Source: an uncultured Oscillibacter sp.
Lineage (GTDB): Bacteria > Bacillota > Clostridia > Oscillospirales > Oscillospiraceae
DNA length: 18,686 nucleotides
NCBI RefSeq assembly: GCF_910579365.1
Contig: NZ_CAJTUX010000054.1
Location: 1-18,686, forward strand
Direction: 5' to 3'
Shown in pieces: positions 14,547 to 18,686 of this stretch. Position 1 is the stretch's first letter. Each line of letters begins with the position of its first letter. The notes under the pieces are model-generated. The model searched no databases. It saw only the letters and a program-made list of their open reading frames with translations, and was not told the DNA's origin. A program made the translations under genes and the position numbers.

Positions 14547-14636
14547 CGCAGTTGAACAGGAGGCCGCCTATGCGGCCCGAAGCGCTGCATGGCAGCGCTT
14601 CGTTGAAAAGAATCCTTTGGATTCTTTTCAACTGCG
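14547..14636. repeat. Three tandem hairpins bounded by 10-bp inverted repeats
   Basis: Ends CGCAGTTGAA (14547-14556) and TTCAACTGCG (14627-14636) are exact inverted repeats. Inside lie three back-to-back perfect hairpins: 6 bp (14562-14567/14572-14577), 11 bp with a 3-nt ATG loop (14578-14588/14592-14602), and 14 bp with a TTT loop (14602-14615/14619-14632). The right end repeat overlaps the third hairpin, so the outer stem and hairpin three exclude each other. It lies about 20 nt after the last gene of the ABC operon. The third hairpin may act as that operon's terminator, with the TTTT in its stem as a weak T run. The terminal repeats and compact folding resemble small palindromic repeat or MITE-like elements, but no direct target duplication is visible. 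Confidence 0.6.
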
Positions 14637-14655
14637 CCGACTGCAAAAATCGACT

Positions 14656-15651
14656 CTACCGATCCTCCCGGAAATAGGCCAATCCCAGACTGGCAGGGGG
14701 CTGCTTCTCCTTATTGTTTCGCATGCTGGAGGCGATCAGCACCACCACCGTCACAACATAGGGCAGAATCTTATAAAGCTGCGTGGGGACAAAGGGCAGC
14801 ACCAGCCGCAGATACAGAATCATCAGCGTGCCGAAGAGCACCGAGCCCCAGATGGCGGACAGAGGCCGCCACATGCAGAAGATGACCAGCGCCACCGCCA
14901 GCCAGCCTACGCCGCTGAGTCCCTCGTGATTCCACACGCACCCGGCGATGGTCATGATATACACCATGCCGCCTACGGCGGAAATTCCTCCGCCGATCAC
15001 CGTTGCCAAATACTTGTATCGCTCCACCGCGATGCCCGCCGCGTCCGCCGTGGCGGGAGACTCCCCCACGGAGCGGAGATACAGGCCCGTCCGGGTGCGG
15101 TTCAGGAAGAAAAACATCCCCAGAGCCAGCACAAGGCCCAGATAGAAAAACACACTGTTTCCAAAGAGCACGCCGCCCAGCACCGGGATTTTCTGAAGGA
15201 AATCGGGAAAGGGAGAGCTCTGGAAAAAGCCCTTGAGATGGTTGCTGATGGAGATGTAGCCGTTTTCCCGGACCCGCATGTACTCCCCCAGGAACTGCCC
15301 CACGCCAGTGCCGAAGATGGAGAGCGCCAGACCGGTGACATTCTGGTTGGCCCGGAGCGTGATGGTAAGGAAGCTGAAAATCAGGGAGGCCAGCGCCCCC
15401 GCCAGGAACGCGCAGAGAAGACCGATGCCCACGGCGGCGAAGCCGCTGGCTCCGGCTCCCGCCGCCTTCTCGTAATAGAACACGCCGCCCAGGCCCAGGG
15501 CGCCGCCCATGAACATAATGCCCTCCACGCCCAAGTTCAGATTGCCGGACTTCTCCGTCAGAATCTCCCCCAGGGTGCCAAAGAGAAGCGGCGTGCCATA
15601 GGTAATGGCCGCGACCATCAGGGCGATGAACAGACCAAGAAAATTACCCAT
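14656..15651 (-). CDS. ABC transporter permease, nucleoside/BMP type (second permease)
   Basis: This 331-residue inner-membrane protein is one of two permeases of a BMP-dependent importer. The hallmark EKSGNLNLGVEGIM is at residues 33-46, as in the YufQ/NupQ/BmpC group that carries nucleosides or related compounds. About nine or ten hydrophobic segments follow, with a GESPATADAAGI loop near residues 196-207 that is conserved in this permease superfamily and contacts the ATPase. The start overlaps the end of the preceding permease by 8 nt, and GGAGG lies 6 nt upstream, so translation is coupled. It is the last gene of the operon and is followed by a hairpin cluster. Family assignment is firm; substrate is inferred only from relatives. 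Confidence 0.9.
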   Translation of the reverse strand: MGNFLGLFIALMVAAITYGTPLLFGTLGEILTEKSGNLNLGVEGIMFMGGALGLGGVFYYEKAAGAGASGFAAVGIGLLCAFLAGALASLIFSFLTITLRANQNVTGLALSIFGTGVGQFLGEYMRVRENGYISISNHLKGFFQSSPFPDFLQKIPVLGGVLFGNSVFFYLGLVLALGMFFFLNRTRTGLYLRSVGESPATADAAGIAVERYKYLATVIGGGISAVGGMVYIMTIAGCVWNHEGLSGVGWLAVALVIFCMWRPLSAIWGSVLFGTLMILYLRLVLPFVPTQLYKILPYVVTVVVLIASSMRNNKEKQPPASLGLAYFREDR

Positions 15652-16738
15652 GCTGCGCCTCCTTCCTGCCCGCGCCGCGGAAAATCAGCTTGTAGTTGAT
15701 GAAGAACTCACAGCCCAGCATGCAGAACAGCAAGATGCCGGTGATGATGTCGGAGATGGAGGTGGGCACCGCCATACGGGTCTGGAGGGTCTCCGCCCCC
15801 TTGCTCAGCACTGCCAGCAGCCCCGAGATGCCCACCATGGCAAAGGCGTTCAGCTGGCTCAGCCAGGCCACCGTGATGGAGGTGAAGCCCACGCCTCCGG
15901 CCACGCCGTCGTAGAGGGTATTGTTGGCTCCGGAGGCCACAATGAAGCCCACGATACCGCTGATGGCCCCGGAGAGGAACATGGTGCGCATCATCACCCG
16001 CCCTACGTTCATACCGGCGTACCGGGCAGTGTTGATGCTGTCGCCGATGACGGCGATCTCATAGCCGTGCTTGGTATAATTCATATAGACGTGCATGAAC
16101 ACCACCAGCGCCAGCACGATGATCCAGCCGCAGTGAACCCCCAGCACCCGGGGCAGGCAGGCGGCAGAGTCAAACTGCGGAATGATCTGCGAGCCCTTTC
16201 GCCCCTCCCAGGGGCCGCCCTGGAGCCAGCGGACCACACCGATGATGATGTAGTTCATCATTAAGGTGAACAGCGTCTCGTTGGTATTCCACTTGGCCTT
16301 GAAAAAGGCGGGAATCAGAGCCCAGAGCCCTCCGGCCACCGCGCCGGCAATGCCCATGACGGTCAAAAGCGCCGGGGAGGGCAGGCGGTTTGCCCAGAAG
16401 AGGGCAAAGTAGCTGGCGGCGATGGCCCCGGCGGTGATCTGACCCTCCGCGCCGATGTTCCAAAAGCGCATCTTGAAGCAGGGCGCAATGGCCAGGGCGC
16501 AGCCCAGCAGCGGAACGGCGATCTTCACCGTCTGGCGGATGGCGCTCTTCTTTCCCAGGGCGCCGGAAATCATGGTGCCGTAAGCGGTGACGGGGTTGGC
16601 CCCCGCCAGCGCCATCACCAGAGCGCCCAGCAGCAGGGCAAAGAGAACGGACCCGGCCCGGATGCACCAGACCTTCCAGCCCTCCATACCGTCCCGCTTG
16701 GCGAGGCGGATGAGGGGATTTTTCTTCTCGCGGCTCAT
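15644..16738 (-). CDS. ABC transporter permease, nucleoside/BMP type (first permease)
   Basis: This 364-residue inner-membrane protein pairs with the downstream permease to form the translocation channel. MRFWNIGAEGQ (residues 90-100) is the signature of the YufP/NupP/BmpB permeases. NTNETLFTLMMNYI and the later AVIGDSINTARYAGM loop (ATPase contact) are also family features. The ATG at 16738 overlaps the ATPase stop codon as ATGA and has AAGGAGG 7 nt upstream. Longer in-frame extensions run through the ATPase end and lack a ribosome site. The 4-nt and 8-nt overlaps on either side indicate tightly matched expression of ATPase and permeases. Confidence 0.9.
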   Translation of the reverse strand: MSREKKNPLIRLAKRDGMEGWKVWCIRAGSVLFALLLGALVMALAGANPVTAYGTMISGALGKKSAIRQTVKIAVPLLGCALAIAPCFKMRFWNIGAEGQITAGAIAASYFALFWANRLPSPALLTVMGIAGAVAGGLWALIPAFFKAKWNTNETLFTLMMNYIIIGVVRWLQGGPWEGRKGSQIIPQFDSAACLPRVLGVHCGWIIVLALVVFMHVYMNYTKHGYEIAVIGDSINTARYAGMNVGRVMMRTMFLSGAISGIVGFIVASGANNTLYDGVAGGVGFTSITVAWLSQLNAFAMVGISGLLAVLSKGAETLQTRMAVPTSISDIITGILLFCMLGCEFFINYKLIFRGAGRKEAQHG

Positions 16739-18273
16739 TCCGAGGCCTCCTTTCCGCCCAGGCGGGTCATCAGCAGGCCGATCTGCTCTTTGGTGGCAGA
16801 CCGGGCGTCCACCACTCCGCTGACCTGCCCGCCGCAAAGAACCAGAATCCGGTCGCACAGCTCCAGCAGCACGTCCAGGTCCTCGCCCACATAGAGAACG
16901 GCCACGCCCTTCATCTTTTGTTCCGTCAGCAGATTGTAAATCGTATAAGAGGTGTTGATGTCCAGCCCCCGTACCGCGTAAGCGGTCATGAGCACCGAGG
17001 GGGCGCTGGCAATCTCACGGCCCACCAGCACCTTCTGCACGTTGCCGCCGGACATGCGGCGGACGGGGAAATCCGTGCTGGGGGCAACGACCTCCAGCTC
17101 CTTCCAGATGCGCAGAGCCAGCTCGTTCGGGTCCTTGCGGTTGAGGAACACCCCCCGGCCCTTCTTCCAGGAGCGGAGCATCATGTTCCCCGTCATGCCC
17201 ATGGACCCAACCAGGCCCATACCCAGCCGGTCCTCGGGCACAAAGGCCATGGCCACGCCGGCCTTTCGAATCTGCATGGGGGTCTTGCCCACCAGATTGG
17301 CGGGGGACTGCCCGTCGGGGGTGTAGAGAATCTCCCCCTGATTAATGGGACAGAGACCGGAAATAGCCTCCAGCAGCTCCTTCTGGCCGGAACCGGCGAT
17401 ACCGGCCACGCCCAGAATTTCGCCGCTCATGGCGGTAAAGCTGACATGATCCAGCTTCTTGACGCCCTCACCGTCCAAAACCGTGAGCCCCTTGACGTTC
17501 AGCCGCTCCGCCGGCTTTTCGTACCGGGGCCGGTCGATGTTCAGCGTCACGGCATGGCCCACCATCATATCAGTAAGGGCCTGGGGACTGGTCTCGGAGG
17601 TGTTGACGGTACCGATGTATTTGCCCTTGCGGAGAACCGCCACCTTGTCGGAAAGGGCCATGACCTCGTGGAGCTTGTGGGTGATGATGACGATGGCCTT
17701 TCCGTCGGCCTTCATGGCCCGGAGAACGTCGAAGAGCTTATCCGTCTCCTGGGGGGTGAGGACGGCGGTGGGCTCGTCCAGAATCAGGATGTCGGCCCCC
17801 CGGTAGAGGACCTTGACGATCTCCACCGTCTGCTTCTGGGAGACGGACATGTCGTAAATCTTCTGCTCGGGATCAATGTCAAAGCCGTATCTCTCGCAGA
17901 TGCCCCGCACCTTCTCCCCGGCGGCCTTGATGTCCAGTCTGCCCCCCTCCTCCAGGCCCAGGACAATGTTCTCCGCAGCGGTGAACACGTCCACCAGTTT
18001 GTAGTGCTGGTGAATCATGCCGATGCCGTGGGCAAAGGCGTCCTTGGGGGAGCGGATGGAGACGGGCTGGCCGTTCACGAAAATCTGGCCCTCGTCAGGG
18101 AAATAGATGCCGGAGAGCATATTCATCAGCGTGGTCTTGCCGCTGCCATTCTCCCCCAGCAGGGAGAGAATCTCTCCCCGGTTCAGTTTCAGATCAATGC
18201 CGTCGTTGGCCACCACCTCGCCGAAGCGTTTGGTAATGTCCTTAAGCTCAATGGCACATACAGTGTTTTCCAA
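16735..18273 (-). CDS. ABC transporter ATPase with two nucleotide-binding domains, BMP importer
   Basis: This 512-residue cytoplasmic ATPase should power the importer. Domain 1 has Walker A GENGSGKT (40-47), Q-loop Q89, a signature MSVSQ (142-146) that departs from LSGGQ, Walker B ILILDE (162-167) and switch H199. Domain 2 has a degenerate Walker A GIAGSGQK (291-298), signature MSGGN (407-411) and a Walker B-like VLMTAYAVRGLD (427-438) without the usual acidic pair. A degenerate second domain is normal in the RbsA/YufO group. The start appears to be TTG at 18273; an in-frame TGA lies just upstream, and AAAGGA lies about 12 nt before the TTG, which is long. A weak start here could hold ATPase levels below the binding protein. 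The last bases overlap the next permease gene. Confidence 0.92.
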   Translation of the reverse strand: MENTVCAIELKDITKRFGEVVANDGIDLKLNRGEILSLLGENGSGKTTLMNMLSGIYFPDEGQIFVNGQPVSIRSPKDAFAHGIGMIHQHYKLVDVFTAAENIVLGLEEGGRLDIKAAGEKVRGICERYGFDIDPEQKIYDMSVSQKQTVEIVKVLYRGADILILDEPTAVLTPQETDKLFDVLRAMKADGKAIVIITHKLHEVMALSDKVAVLRKGKYIGTVNTSETSPQALTDMMVGHAVTLNIDRPRYEKPAERLNVKGLTVLDGEGVKKLDHVSFTAMSGEILGVAGIAGSGQKELLEAISGLCPINQGEILYTPDGQSPANLVGKTPMQIRKAGVAMAFVPEDRLGMGLVGSMGMTGNMMLRSWKKGRGVFLNRKDPNELALRIWKELEVVAPSTDFPVRRMSGGNVQKVLVGREIASAPSVLMTAYAVRGLDINTSYTIYNLLTEQKMKGVAVLYVGEDLDVLLELCDRILVLCGGQVSGVVDARSATKEQIGLLMTRLGGKEASE

Positions 18274-18345
18274 AAACGCTCACAATCCTTTCTAAGAGGT
18301 CCCGGCAAAGAGCAGCGCCTGCCGGGCGGAGTCGGGATGGAGTGG

Positions 18346-18385
18346 AAAAGAACAGGGGCCCCGCGGGGCCCCTATGGAGTTCTTT
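18346..18385 (-). terminator. Strong hairpin between binding-protein and ATPase genes
   Basis: A perfect 20-bp GC palindrome (18354-18373) is extended by AAAGAAC/GTTCTTT arms (18347-18353 and 18379-18385), with a 5-nt bulge. On the minus strand it ends in GTTCTTTT. It lies directly after the binding-protein stop and about 75 nt before the ATPase start. It probably acts as a partial terminator or 3' stabiliser that makes the binding protein more abundant than the membrane parts, a common arrangement in ABC importers. Confidence 0.72.
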
Positions 18386-18399
18386 GGCTGAGGCAAAAA

Positions 18400-18686
18400 T
18401 CAGAACGCGGAGTTCAGCCACTCGATGCCGTCGATGGACAGGGCAAAGTAAGGAGCGGACTGGAAATAGGACTCGTGGAACGCGCCGTCGAACACGGCCT
18501 CCTCGGAGTCGGCGGCAAAGTCGCCGTCGGTATCCAGGGCGAAGGCGCTCTCCAGGGCCTTGCCCTCGATGGTGAAGGTGCTGGTATCAAAGACCTGGAG
18601 CTTGCCGGAGCGGATCTGATCCTCCACTTCCGCCAGCTTCTCGGCGGTGCCGGGGGCGGCGATGGCCTCGTTCAGGTCCGTCATGA
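18400..18686 (-). CDS. BMP-family ABC transporter substrate-binding protein, C-terminal part
   Basis: Only the last 95 or so residues are present, and the reading frame runs off the window end. The visible part contains GKLQVFDTSTFTIEGK, a DTDGDFAAD segment, and FHESYFQSAPYFALSIDGI just before the stop. This is the recognisable C-terminus of BMP-family (Med/BmpA/PnrA-like) binding lipoproteins. Such proteins sit outside the membrane and deliver a ligand, most often a purine nucleoside, to the permeases. The three genes downstream complete the importer. The methionine at 18684 is internal to the protein, not its start. Confidence 0.85.
   Translation of the reverse strand, partial: MTDLNEAIAAPGTAEKLAEVEDQIRSGKLQVFDTSTFTIEGKALESAFALDTDGDFAADSEEAVFDGAFHESYFQSAPYFALSIDGIEWLNSAF

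Noticed and set aside
14476..15699. 407-codon plus-strand open frame opposite the permease
   Set aside because: Antisense shadow of the permease, rich in His and Gln. It also runs through the triple-hairpin element.

Overview
The window looks like a chromosomal segment of a GC-rich, spore-forming Clostridia, most likely of the Oscillospirales (Oscillibacter/Dysosmobacter/Flavonifractor type). This is inferred from strong GGAGG-type ribosome sites spaced 7-8 nt from the start, a spore-photoproduct-lyase-like radical SAM protein, a BMP-type ABC importer and an inositol dehydrogenase. No rRNA, tRNA, CRISPR array, insertion sequence or phage gene was recognised.

Region 1 (1-4690) is a small catabolic locus. 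On the minus strand are the first codons of an unidentified gene, an inositol 2-dehydrogenase (iolG) with its own promoter and a 16-bp operator-like inverted repeat between -35 and -10, and a YidK-like sodium:solute symporter ending in a clear terminator. A LacI-type regulator is divergent from the symporter. The roughly 370-bp divergent region is crowded with a symporter promoter and leader hairpin, a terminator-like nested hairpin, a 10-bp-period direct repeat, a perfect 14-bp palindrome and the regulator promoter. The simplest reading is sugar or cyclitol uptake followed by oxidation, under a local LacI-type switch.

Region 2 (4690-10352) is a complete Type I restriction-modification operon in the order hsdR-hsdS-hsdM, read on the minus strand from one promoter just upstream of hsdR. 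The three genes are separated by 2-13 nt. The hsdS start is probably a TTG lying at a T7 tract just after the hsdR stop.

Region 3 (10363-14376) holds three single genes: a SulP/SLC26 anion transporter with a STAS domain (minus), a divergent SPL-family radical SAM protein (plus), and a membrane-anchored GH25 muramidase (plus). The last is followed by a bidirectional terminator.

Region 4 (14547-18686) is a BMP-family ABC importer of the nucleoside type on the minus strand: substrate-binding lipoprotein (C-terminus only, cut by the window end), strong hairpin, double-NBD ATPase, then two permeases with 4- and 8-nt overlaps. Downstream of the operon lies a 90-bp element made of three tandem hairpins bounded by 10-bp inverted repeats. 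This is the least ordinary non-coding structure in the window.

Most of the window is recognisable as known families. I see no convincing novel multi-gene system. The points of interest are mainly regulatory and structural DNA.
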